Origin: Allomuricauda sp. ARW1Y1
GTDB taxonomy: Bacteria > Bacteroidota > Bacteroidia > Flavobacteriales > Flavobacteriaceae
Direction of reading: 5' to 3'
Length of the DNA stretch: 64,000 nucleotides
Assembly (NCBI RefSeq): GCF_013407935.1
Contig: NZ_JACBZU010000003.1
Location: 310,001 to 374,000 of the forward strand
Part shown: one piece after another, positions 47,242 to 55,292 of the stretch
Layout of the letters: each line of letters starts with the position of its first letter
Position numbering within the stretch: the stretch's first letter is position 1
Position numbers and translations under genes: made by a program
The notes under the pieces: model-generated
Database searches by the model: none
What the model saw: only the letters and a program-made list of their open reading frames with translations
What the model was told of the DNA's origin: nothing

Positions 47242-47517
47242 ATGGGACTAATTGAAAACATAAAAACTTATTTCAAGAAAAAACAGAACAATGAAGAAAC
47301 AGGTGCAGCACCCGAAGGAGTATGCCCGAATTGTTGGGGCCGCTATGAATATGATGGCGAGTACTACAAATTCATGAAGGGACAAAACGGGAATCCGAGT
47401 AAGGAGACCTACAACAGTTTCGTGGCCGATGTCGCCAGAAAATTGGATAAGATTACCATTAAGGAAAATACGTTTAGGTGCGAGACCTGTAAGGTGAATT
47501 ATGCGCATGGGCATTAG
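47242..47517 (+). CDS. small zinc-ribbon-like protein
   Basis: 91 residues from the ATG at 47242; an earlier start at 47209 is possible. Two CxxC pairs (CPNCWGR near residue 28 and CETCKVN near 82) suggest one zinc site. No signal or membrane segment. Function unknown; the cysteines could also make it redox-sensitive. Confidence 0.75.
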   Translation: MGLIENIKTYFKKKQNNEETGAAPEGVCPNCWGRYEYDGEYYKFMKGQNGNPSKETYNSFVADVARKLDKITIKENTFRCETCKVNYAHGH

Positions 47518-47522
47518 AAATA

Positions 47523-47551
47523 CATCACACGTTTACATTTATGATGTGATG
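47523..47551. promoter_or_regulatory. inverted repeat before the GAPDH gene
   Basis: CATCACA (47523-47529) and TGTGATG (47545-47551) form a 7-bp stem with a 15-base loop, 50 bases before the GAPDH start. It could be a weak terminator of the operon or an operator. Confidence 0.4.
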
Positions 47552-47601
47552 CGTTGAAGAGAATCATTTTATCTTAATTATTACATGAAAAGAACAACAT
47601 T

Positions 47602-48591
47602 ATGAAAATAGCAATAAACGGCATGGGCCGAATCGGCCGTGCGGCGTTAAAAATTATCAACGAAACCTCTGGACTCGAGGTCGTCGCCGTGAACGATTTG
47701 GTGTCTGCCGAAAACATCGCATATCTATTAAAATACGACACGGTCTATGGTGTTTATGAAAAGGAAGTGAGTAGTACGGAGGACACGCTGATAGTTGATG
47801 GAAAGTCAATCAAATTTTATTCCATTCGAAATCCCGAGGAATTGCCTTGGAAAGAGAACGGTGTCGATGTGGTCATTGAAAGCACAGGGGTCTTTACTAA
47901 GAGCGAGGATCTCGACAAACATATCTCTGCTGGAGCCAAGACCGTGGTACTATCCGCACCAACTAAAGACACTGATATGCCCACTATCGTGCATGGTGTA
48001 AATACTTCGGATGAGGGCGTAAGCGCCTTTTCATGTGCCAGTTGCACCACCAATAATATCAGCCCGATAATGGAGATTCTTGGACGTAGAATCGGGGTCA
48101 AGAAAGCGATTATGACCACCATTCATGCCTATACTGCATCTCAGGGAATGGTCGATAGCCCCTCAAAGAAAAATTTCCGTTTGGGTAGGGCAGGAGCGGC
48201 GAATATCATTCCGACCACCACCGGAGCGGCCATTGCCACAACCTTGGTCATTCCTGAGTTGGAGAAAAAGTTTGATGGGGTTGCGGTAAGGGTACCCATT
48301 CCCGTGGGCTCTTTATCCGATATGACATTGGTATTGGAACGGAAAGTAAGCGTGGAAGAAGTCAATACTATTTTAAAAGAAGAGGCTGCTACAGCAAGGT
48401 ACAAAGAGGTGCTCTCGGTAACCAACGACCCGATAGTATCATCCGATATCGTGAAAAGTCCGTATGCATCAACCGTTGACCTAAGCATGACTAAAGTAGT
48501 CGATGGCGACTTATTGAAACTCATGACATGGTACGACAATGAATGGGGCTTTACCAATCAAATGGTGCGGGAAATTGCTGCTTTGGGTTGA
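47602..48591 (+). CDS. gap: glyceraldehyde-3-phosphate dehydrogenase
   Basis: 329 residues with NAD-binding GMGRIGR, catalytic C148 in SCASCTTNN and His in TTIHAYT. Full length. It oxidises glyceraldehyde 3-phosphate in glycolysis. It is unlikely to be the only gap gene of the genome; as cargo it may replace the oxidation-sensitive resident enzyme, or work with RpiA to direct carbon flow under stress (inference). A promoter is not identified. Confidence 0.93.
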   Translation: MKIAINGMGRIGRAALKIINETSGLEVVAVNDLVSAENIAYLLKYDTVYGVYEKEVSSTEDTLIVDGKSIKFYSIRNPEELPWKENGVDVVIESTGVFTKSEDLDKHISAGAKTVVLSAPTKDTDMPTIVHGVNTSDEGVSAFSCASCTTNNISPIMEILGRRIGVKKAIMTTIHAYTASQGMVDSPSKKNFRLGRAGAANIIPTTTGAAIATTLVIPELEKKFDGVAVRVPIPVGSLSDMTLVLERKVSVEEVNTILKEEAATARYKEVLSVTNDPIVSSDIVKSPYASTVDLSMTKVVDGDLLKLMTWYDNEWGFTNQMVREIAALG

Positions 48592-48620
48592 CTCAGAGAT
48601 ATTTGAGAATTTTGGGTTTC

Positions 48621-48827
48621 ATGGAAATAGTCCAACTGAATGACATAGAATATGATTCGTTCCTGAATCTCAATGTGCTTGAAAAAGGCACCGATGTGAT
48701 AAGACATGTGATTATTTCCAGAAATTCTTACGGTGGGGGCGATTTGACCATTGATAACCTGGCATTTGAGCACTATGAGGATTTCGATGAATTGATTTCT
48801 TTCTTTTGGGTAAGGTTTAGAATGTAA
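48621..48827 (+). CDS. small hypothetical protein
   Basis: 68 residues from the ATG at 48621; the open frame continues upstream across the gap stop. Acidic, no signal, no known family. It may be a genuine small gene after gap or a chance open frame. Confidence 0.35.
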   Translation: MEIVQLNDIEYDSFLNLNVLEKGTDVIRHVIISRNSYGGGDLTIDNLAFEHYEDFDELISFFWVRFRM

Positions 48828-49190
48828 ACTCTTGGAAAGTAAATTGACATATGTTTCAACAGATTTCATGAGGAGAAATCCTTAATTTACGATAAAGATT
48901 GGAAGTATAAAATGATTAAACAATCCTTCAGACGTTCCTGTCTTTGCGAAGCTACTTAGGTATTGACTATACTAATTGATTTTGCCCGTTTTGACAGGGA
49001 CTTAAGATGCCCGACATGATTTTAGGAACAAGTATGAATACATATCAGTTGTCCTGAAGAACGGCCTTTTTAAGGGACAGTTTGGACAAAATAACTTTTC
49101 TTTTCCCAGAGTGTCCCATTTCTGGTCCTTTTTAGTAGTACCGTTAATTGACCTTTTACGGGACACTTTTGAAATCAATTCAGGTAGAAT
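48828..49190. other. intergenic region between cargo and integrase
   Basis: 363 bases with no supportable gene. An inverted repeat AGTGTCCC (49110-49117) / GGGACACT (49160-49167) with a 42-base spacer is the only structure I see; it could hold the end of cargo transcription or an older element border. Confidence 0.5.
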
Positions 49191-50321
49191 TTATCCCATA
49201 TCCAACTCAGGAATCATATTCGCTGCTTCCTTCATTTTCTCGTCGATAATCTTGGTGTAAATTTCGGTAGTGCGAATTTCTCGATGACCTAATCTCTTTG
49301 AGACGGTATAAATATCGGCACCGTTTTCTAAGAGCAATACGGCATTCGTATGTCGGGCACTATGAAAAGTAATATGTTTGGTGATTCCCGCGCGCATACA
49401 CCATCTTAAGATTTCGGTATTGTAGACCGCTCCGTATTTTAGTCCTTTAAAAACTCTTTCGTTTTTATTCGTTCTTTTTCCTAGCAAATTTCTTGCTTGG
49501 CTCGAAATATAGAGGTATTCCAGCCCATCGGTCTTTTTTTGCCTAAAAATGATTCTTGAAGCTTCATCTTCATCCCGTACTTCGGCCCATAACAATTTAT
49601 TGATGTCGCTCCACCGCAGACCCGTAAGACAACTAAAAACGAAAGCGTTTTTCAGAATAGGATATTTACATTCAGTTTGCGTCAGGGCTTGCAATTCTGA
49701 ATAGGTCAAATATTCCCGTTGTGATTCGGCTTGTTCAAATCCTTTGACTGATTTGATCACATTGGCATCAATATAGTTCTCATTGTAAGCTTCTCTGAGC
49801 GCAGCTTTCAATTTATTGAAGTACGTGTATTTAGAATTTTGGGATAGGGGAGTATTGCTCTTGGTTTTGGCTTTGGTATCGAGGTACCTTCTAAAGCCTC
49901 TAACGAAAACTGTATCAATATCTTTTAACTGAATATGAGCAGGTGCATATTTTTTTAAATGCTTAAAGGCAGCATCCCAATTCCCATAGTTTCCTTTGGA
50001 TTCGTAGCGTTCCTCTTGCAGAGTTTTATAAAAATCAAAAAGAAGAATATTCCCTTTTTTATTGTCCTTCATCTTATACTTTCCCTGAATGAATTCGGCT
50101 TTTCGAATAGCAAGAATGTTTTCCGCTAACTCCCAGGTTGCTTTATCTTTTCGTTTTTCATCAATGGATTCGGGGTGCTCAGAAACGTAAAGTTTAAGAT
50201 ATTCAAATTTTCGGCGGTGCTTTTTCACCCCGTCTTTGTCAATGGAATACCCATTGTAAAATTCAATAAACAAACTCAACCTGTTGTTTTTTAGCCGCTT
50301 ACCTTTTAATGTAATTTTCAT
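49191..50321 (-). CDS. tyrosine recombinase (island integrase)
   Basis: 376 residues. The N-terminal SAM-like core-binding domain (about 90-200) and the catalytic domain with R236 (TGLRWSD), a Lys in the 262-263 hairpin, H320 and R323 (HSARHT), H346 (LGHREIR) and nucleophile Y355 (EIYTK). It integrates and excises the island at the 3' end of mnmE. It lies directly inside the mnmE end and runs in the same direction. Repeated GGTGTAA sites stand just upstream of its start. Confidence 0.93.
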   Translation of the reverse strand: MKITLKGKRLKNNRLSLFIEFYNGYSIDKDGVKKHRRKFEYLKLYVSEHPESIDEKRKDKATWELAENILAIRKAEFIQGKYKMKDNKKGNILLFDFYKTLQEERYESKGNYGNWDAAFKHLKKYAPAHIQLKDIDTVFVRGFRRYLDTKAKTKSNTPLSQNSKYTYFNKLKAALREAYNENYIDANVIKSVKGFEQAESQREYLTYSELQALTQTECKYPILKNAFVFSCLTGLRWSDINKLLWAEVRDEDEASRIIFRQKKTDGLEYLYISSQARNLLGKRTNKNERVFKGLKYGAVYNTEILRWCMRAGITKHITFHSARHTNAVLLLENGADIYTVSKRLGHREIRTTEIYTKIIDEKMKEAANMIPELDMG

Positions 50322-50331
50322 GAGGTTCGAA

Positions 50332-50395
50332 TTTTGAGGTGTAATTTTTACACCTTTTCACCTCAAAAATTCAATGAGGTGTAAAAAAGGTGTAA
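50332..50395. promoter_or_regulatory. GGTGTAA iterons upstream of the integrase
   Basis: GGTGTAA at 50338-50344, 50378-50384 and 50389-50395 plus the inverted TTACACC at 50348-50354, and TTTTGAGGTG/CACCTCAAAA as a 10-bp inverted repeat (50332-50341, 50359-50368). They could be arm-type integrase sites or an operator for the integrase gene. Confidence 0.6.
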
Positions 50396-50514
50396 TAAAA
50401 GTACGAAAATGAGCTATTAAAAGAAACGAAGAAAAGAAATAGTTTTCAACAACTTATTGATAATCAATTAAATGAAAACAAATGAATTCAAATGAAATTA
50501 AAAAATCAACTTAT

Positions 50515-51885
50515 TCATTTTCCGATGCAAAAGTTGGAAAAGATATTTCCCAAAAGATCGTCCGTGGTCACGCTTCCCGTAATTTCTCCCAAATGGTACA
50601 AGGCCTGTCGGATATCGATGGCCATGAGGTCGCTGGAAAGTTCCATTTCTAACCCTTCCTTTACTTTTTGAATTTCCTCCAAAGCCTTGAGCAGGGCGTC
50701 ATAATGTCTACTATTGGTAATAATGGTCGTATCGCCGCTTAAAGCACCAGAATCGACTAATGATAGGAGTTTTTGTTCCAGTTCGGGGATTCCGGTTTTG
50801 AGCTTTGCGGAAAGGAAAAGTACATCAGGGATTTCCGAGGTGATTTTTTCGATTTGCTCAGGGTTCAGCAAATCGGTTTTATTACAAATGGGCAACAATC
50901 GTTTGTTGGGATATTTTTTTTGAATTTGTTGCAGTTCCCTTTTATCAAAGGCCATCCCGTCAAAAAGATAGATGATGAGACGGGCTTTTTCAATCTTGTC
51001 GAAGGTACGTTCAATCCCGATTTTTTCGACGACATCCACCGTTTCACGTATTCCTGCCGTATCTATAAATCTGAAATTGATGCCTTTAATGCTAATATGA
51101 TCTTCCACCGTATCCCGAGTTGTTCCGGCTATCTCACTTACAATGGCCCGCTCTTCATTCAACAGTACATTCAGTAAGGTCGACTTTCCAACGTTGGGCT
51201 GACCCACAATCGCTACTGGGATACCATTTTTGATCACATTTCCCAGAGCAAAGGAATCTATCAGCTTTTTGAGAACTTCGCTAATCCGATTGAGTAATTC
51301 GTTGAATTGGGTGCGGTCGGCAAATTCCACATCTTCTTGGGAAAAATCCAACTCCAGCTCTATCAACGAGGCAAAATTCAATAATTCTTGTCGCAGTTCT
51401 TGGATTTCGTTGCTGAAACCTCCCCGCATTTGCTGCATGGCGATGTCGTGTGCAGCTTCACTATCACTGGCTATCAAATCGGCTACAGCTTCAGCCTGGC
51501 TCAAATCCATTTTACCGTTCAAAAAGGCTCTCAACGTAAATTCACCGGCCGAGGCGGAACGACATCCATTCCTCAATATCAATTGAATGATCTGTTGTTG
51601 GATATAGGGTGACCCATGGCAAGAAATCTCGACCACGTTTTCACCCGTGTAGGAATGTGGTCCCTTAAATAGGGAAACAAGCACCTCGTCCAACACTTTG
51701 CCATCATCCACAATATGACCTAAATGAATGGTATGGCTTTTTTGGTTGGCCAATTTTTTCCCCTTAATGGATTTGAACAAAGGGTCCATAAGGGTTATGG
51801 CATCCGGTCCGGAAACCCGAATCACTGCAATGGCCCCTGTTCCAGAGGGGGTCGCCAAGGCTACGATGTTATCTGTATACGACAT
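50515..51885 (-). CDS. mnmE: tRNA modification GTPase MnmE
   Basis: 456 residues from the ATG at 51885 (MSYTDNIVALATPSG); a further start 12 codons upstream is unlikely. Domains: the N-terminal THF-binding domain, a helical domain interrupted by the G domain (GQPNVGKS, about residue 225; DTAG switch; NKTD), and the C-terminal catalytic Cys in NFCIGK. With MnmG it makes 5-carboxymethylaminomethyluridine at tRNA wobble position 34. The final codons are the island attachment site, and the stop (TGA) is supplied by the island side; the displaced copy carries TAA. Confidence 0.95.
   Translation of the reverse strand: MSYTDNIVALATPSGTGAIAVIRVSGPDAITLMDPLFKSIKGKKLANQKSHTIHLGHIVDDGKVLDEVLVSLFKGPHSYTGENVVEISCHGSPYIQQQIIQLILRNGCRSASAGEFTLRAFLNGKMDLSQAEAVADLIASDSEAAHDIAMQQMRGGFSNEIQELRQELLNFASLIELELDFSQEDVEFADRTQFNELLNRISEVLKKLIDSFALGNVIKNGIPVAIVGQPNVGKSTLLNVLLNEERAIVSEIAGTTRDTVEDHISIKGINFRFIDTAGIRETVDVVEKIGIERTFDKIEKARLIIYLFDGMAFDKRELQQIQKKYPNKRLLPICNKTDLLNPEQIEKITSEIPDVLFLSAKLKTGIPELEQKLLSLVDSGALSGDTTIITNSRHYDALLKALEEIQKVKEGLEMELSSDLMAIDIRQALYHLGEITGSVTTDDLLGNIFSNFCIGK
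50517..50529 (-). repeat. island right attachment core inside the mnmE 3' end
   Basis: TGCATCGGAAAAT on the minus strand: the codons for CIGK and the first base of the stop. Identical over 13 bases to 23774-23786. After the crossover the mnmE frame is preserved. Confidence 0.75.
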
Positions 51886-51970
51886 GGCACAAAAGTACAA
51901 ATTCGTTGTTGTTTGTAACATTTTTAGTGATTTGCATACTAATAAGTTGAACCCTTTAAATCAATCAGAA

Positions 51971-52333
51971 ATGGAAGTCATCAATCAAAAAGCAGTTAGA
52001 ACGGACAATACGTTGTTGGCCGTAACACATTTGACCCAATTATTGGGCTATGCCATAGGATTTGGTAGCCTAATCGTTCCTTTGATCATTTGGTTGTCCT
52101 CCAAGGATAGGGTAGAAGGGATGAACGAACATGGAAAGGCCATTATCAACTTTCAGATCAGCCTTATCCTATATATTATTATCAGTATTCCGGCCATCCT
52201 ACTTTTGGGCTTAGGTATATTGGGTTTGATAGGTGCTGCCCTCCTAGGATTTATTTTGCCTATTGTAAACGCAGTAAAGGCTGCAAATGGGGAATCCCCG
52301 TCACAATTTATGACAATCAGATTTATATCATAA
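51971..52333 (+). CDS. DUF4870 membrane protein
   Basis: 120 residues from the ATG at 51971, preceded by a weak GAA-rich site; the longer open frame is antisense to mnmE and not credible. Three or four membrane helices (about 14-35, 56-75, 79-98), with the family signature HGKAIINFQISLILY. Function unknown. Divergent from mnmE. Confidence 0.88.
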   Translation: MEVINQKAVRTDNTLLAVTHLTQLLGYAIGFGSLIVPLIIWLSSKDRVEGMNEHGKAIINFQISLILYIIISIPAILLLGLGILGLIGAALLGFILPIVNAVKAANGESPSQFMTIRFIS

Positions 52334-52338
52334 AACTA

Positions 52339-52369
52339 AAAAAGCTGGAACTTTTTGCTCCAGCTTTTT
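52339..52369. terminator. bidirectional terminator between the DUF4870 gene and dnaN
   Basis: AAAAAGCTGGA (52339-52349) pairs with TCCAGCTTTTT (52359-52369) with T or A runs on each side. It serves the convergent DUF4870 and dnaN genes. Confidence 0.88.
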
Positions 52370-52388
52370 TTATTGAGTAGTAGTGAGT

Positions 52389-53507
52389 TTAATTGTTCAG
52401 CATCACAGGCATTACTAACATGGTCACATGCTCGCCCTCGTCCAATCCATCGATTGGGGTAAGGATACCTGCCCTGTTCGGTAAGCTCATCTCCAGAGAA
52501 ACTTCATCGGACGATAGGTTGTTCAACATTTCCAATAGGAATCTGGAGTTAAAACCAATTTGCATATCATCGCCCTGATAGGAACAAGAGAGTCTTTCTT
52601 CGGCCTTGTTGCTGTAATCCACATCTTCGGCAGAGATATTGAGTTCGGCACCGGCAATCTTCAAACGGATTTGGTGCGTGGTTTTGTTGGAGAAAATGGA
52701 AACCCTTCGGACCGAGCTTAAGAATTGATTTCTGGCAATGGTCAACTTGTTGGGATTTTCTTTTGGAATAACCGCTTCGTAGTTTGGGTACTTGCCATCG
52801 ATCAATCGACAAACCAATTCGGTGTTATCAAAATAAAATTTGGCATTGCTATCGTTGTATTCGATGGTCACTTCGGATTCGGAACCTGCCAAAATCCCTT
52901 TTAAAAGGTTTAACGGTTTTTTCGGCATTATGAATTCCGCCACTTCGGAAGCACTTACGTCCTGACGTTGATATTTTACCAATTTGTGTGCATCCGTGGC
53001 CACAAAGGTCAAATTTTCAGGGGAAAACTGGAAAAACACACCGCTCATCACAGGGCGGAGGTCATCGTTTCCAGCAGCAAAAATGGTCTTGTTGATGGCG
53101 GTTGCCAAAATGTCTCCCAATAATGTAGTGGAACTTGGATTGGAAACCTCCACAGCTTTGGGAAATTCGGCACCATCGGCATAGGCCAAGGCATATTTAC
53201 CGTGGTTGGAGCTGATTTCCACTGTGTTGTTGTCTTCAACCACAAAGGTCAAGGGTTGTTCCGGAAATGTTTTTAGGGTATCCAAAAGCAAACGTGCCGG
53301 AACGGCAATGGTTCCTTCGGAATCGGAATCCACTTCCAAGACGGAACTCATGGTGGTCTCCAAATCGGAAGCCGAAACAGTGAGCTTACTTTCTTTTAAA
53401 TCGAACAGGAAATTGTCGAGGATGGGCAAGGTGTTGCTGTTGTTGATAACTCCTCCCAAAACCTGCAATTGTTTCAATAAATATGTACTGGATACAATAA
53501 ACTTCAT
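52389..53507 (-). CDS. dnaN: DNA polymerase III beta sliding clamp
   Basis: 372 residues from the ATG at 53507 (a TTG one codon upstream is possible). Three repeated clamp domains; typical elements include MSGVFFQF, ATDAHKLVKY, IDGKYPNYEAVIP and the C-terminal hydrophobic MLVMPVMLNN, the peptide-binding tail. It encircles DNA to hold the replicative polymerase. It is not next to dnaA here, as common in Bacteroidota. Confidence 0.97.
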   Translation of the reverse strand: MKFIVSSTYLLKQLQVLGGVINNSNTLPILDNFLFDLKESKLTVSASDLETTMSSVLEVDSDSEGTIAVPARLLLDTLKTFPEQPLTFVVEDNNTVEISSNHGKYALAYADGAEFPKAVEVSNPSSTTLLGDILATAINKTIFAAGNDDLRPVMSGVFFQFSPENLTFVATDAHKLVKYQRQDVSASEVAEFIMPKKPLNLLKGILAGSESEVTIEYNDSNAKFYFDNTELVCRLIDGKYPNYEAVIPKENPNKLTIARNQFLSSVRRVSIFSNKTTHQIRLKIAGAELNISAEDVDYSNKAEERLSCSYQGDDMQIGFNSRFLLEMLNNLSSDEVSLEMSLPNRAGILTPIDGLDEGEHVTMLVMPVMLNN

Positions 53508-53627
53508 CAAAGAAATACTTTAGTATAGTTGCTTTTTTAGCAATTTAACCCTTCCAAAGGGCCTATAAAATCAATAAAAACAAATATATCCCAAATGGAT
53601 TTAGCAGAGAAACAAATTTATTAACAC

Positions 53628-55292
53628 CTAAGCTGTGAATTTACGTTTACGGTAATACCCAAAAAAGACACCGAACAACAAGGTCAAAACCACTGGTAAT
53701 CCTATGTTTATAAGCTGCCATTTGGTTTTTTGTGCTGCAATTTTCTTAACGTCCAATAAGGGGATGGCCACTTTTTTGTTTCGAATGTTAATAAGCCCTG
53801 TGTTGTCCAACATGTAATTTGTACTGTTCACCAAGAACTCCTTATTGCCGTAGAAGCTACTGGTCCACTTATCGTAACCTAATTCCAGCGGTCTACCGTT
53901 GCGCAATTGGTTTTTGATGACATCCCCATCGGAAATCACGATCATTTTATTTTCTGGACCCTCTTCCAAGGTGTTCTGCAGCTTGATTGGCTTGACCCGG
54001 TTCTTGTACATGGAAGTGAAACTTCCTTCGATCAAAACCGCTAGTGGCAAATTGCCATTGGTGTAGGTTTCCCGGTCGGGCTGTTGGTTGATCATATCCA
54101 AACTGACCACTCTGGGGATTCCATCTGTTTTTGACAAGGGTGAACTCTGCAATAAAATGGTTTTTTGGTAATCGTTTTCCAATACGTCCATGGGACTGGT
54201 AAACTGAAAGCGTACCGCTTCAATATTGGTGTTGATGGGATGATTGTTCTGTGAGAACACCATAGGGTAATACAACCAAGGCAACGGATTGTACTGTGAA
54301 TCGTTTCCTTCGCCCGTGGCCAAAACAATTTGGGTAAAATAGAGGTCGTTCACCAGCACTGGATTGATACGCACTCCATATTTAAAAAACAGATCTTTCA
54401 AATTAAGCTCTCTGGGAATGGCTATGGCCTCTCCGCCACCGGCATAAATGCTGTCCATTTCCATAGCTACCTGATCTATCAACCAAATGGACTTGCCGCC
54501 CTGAACCATATATTGGTCCAGTACATACTTCTCTTGATCGCTAAATGCTTCCGTTGGTTTGGCAATCAGGGCAAGGTCGAATTCTTTCAGTTTGTCCAAA
54601 ACATTTTGCGGATTGGTAGCCACCGAGTCTAGGGTAATGGCCCCAATGTTGTAATAATCCCGAATGGTAGTAAGATAATCGGCAATGTAAATATCGTCCA
54701 GTTCGCCATTTCCCTTGATGACGGCAATGCTCTTTTTTTCTTCAATGCTCAACTTGGTAAAGGCATCGGCAAACGCATATTCCAGTTGCTGTACCGAATT
54801 GTTGATGCGCTCCTCTGCCATGGAACCCAATTTGTTCTTGAGCAAGGGCACTCTCACCGTTTGATCGTTAAAATTGACCATGGCCCAAGGAAATACCAGT
54901 TCGTTGGAAACTTTTCCGTTTTCCTCAACGGTTACGTTTGCTGGCTGAAGACCCAAACTTTGCAACTGCGCAACGGTTTCCTGCGGATTTTCGCTATCCT
55001 CCATGGGGTCTACCAAATTAAATTTGATATTGCGGTTTTTGGATGCGAAGGATTCCAACAATTGGATGGTCTCGGCCTTCAGTTTGGCGAACTCTGCAGG
55101 AATATTTCCATCCAACAATACATCCACGATAACAGGTGTTTCAAACTTTTGCGCTACTTCAACGGCAGGCTCGGAGAGGGTATACCTTTTGTCTTCCGTA
55201 AGGTCGAACCGCGTGTAGACAAAACTGGCCAACAAATTGACGGCCACAAGGGCCACTATTACTTTTAAAAGGGTTACGGCAAACTTTCCCAT
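53628..55292 (-). CDS. gldG: gliding motility protein GldG, ABC-transporter substrate component
   Basis: 554 residues from the ATG at 55292, which overlaps the gldF stop as TGATG. One N-terminal helix (about 5-25), a large periplasmic ABC-type_uncharacterised region with RFDLTEDKRYTLSEPA and YMVQGGKSIWLIDQV, and a C-terminal helix (about 525-545) before YRKRKF. With GldF and the ATPase GldA it forms a transporter needed for gliding in Flavobacterium johnsoniae. The substrate is unknown. Confidence 0.93.
   Translation of the reverse strand: MGKFAVTLLKVIVALVAVNLLASFVYTRFDLTEDKRYTLSEPAVEVAQKFETPVIVDVLLDGNIPAEFAKLKAETIQLLESFASKNRNIKFNLVDPMEDSENPQETVAQLQSLGLQPANVTVEENGKVSNELVFPWAMVNFNDQTVRVPLLKNKLGSMAEERINNSVQQLEYAFADAFTKLSIEEKKSIAVIKGNGELDDIYIADYLTTIRDYYNIGAITLDSVATNPQNVLDKLKEFDLALIAKPTEAFSDQEKYVLDQYMVQGGKSIWLIDQVAMEMDSIYAGGGEAIAIPRELNLKDLFFKYGVRINPVLVNDLYFTQIVLATGEGNDSQYNPLPWLYYPMVFSQNNHPINTNIEAVRFQFTSPMDVLENDYQKTILLQSSPLSKTDGIPRVVSLDMINQQPDRETYTNGNLPLAVLIEGSFTSMYKNRVKPIKLQNTLEEGPENKMIVISDGDVIKNQLRNGRPLELGYDKWTSSFYGNKEFLVNSTNYMLDNTGLINIRNKKVAIPLLDVKKIAAQKTKWQLINIGLPVVLTLLFGVFFGYYRKRKFTA

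Larger units (their letters stand above)
23774..50529. mobile_element. mobilizable genomic island integrated at the 3' end of mnmE
   Basis: The boundaries are a 13-bp direct repeat, TGCATCGGAAAAT on the minus strand. The right copy is the last codons of mnmE and the left copy lies 26.7 kb away beside susC. Inside are a tyrosine recombinase adjacent to mnmE, an excisionase-like protein, a relaxase with MobC and a candidate oriT, a HigBA pair, a helicase-nuclease, an IS110 element and a redox-repair cargo. No type IV secretion genes are present, so it would need a helper to transfer. Use of the mnmE (trmE/thdF) 3' end is known for SGI1-type islands; the parallel here is inferred from the repeat and gene order. 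Confidence 0.8.

Noticed and set aside
32669..49117. Shared 9-mer AGTGTCCCA on both sides of the cargo (32669 and 49109)
   Set aside because: Only nine bases match; by chance such a match between two 400-base flanks is expected, so I do not claim a target-site duplication.
50300..50530. tRNA gene as the integration site
   Set aside because: No cloverleaf-forming sequence seen at either end; the core lies in the mnmE coding sequence instead.
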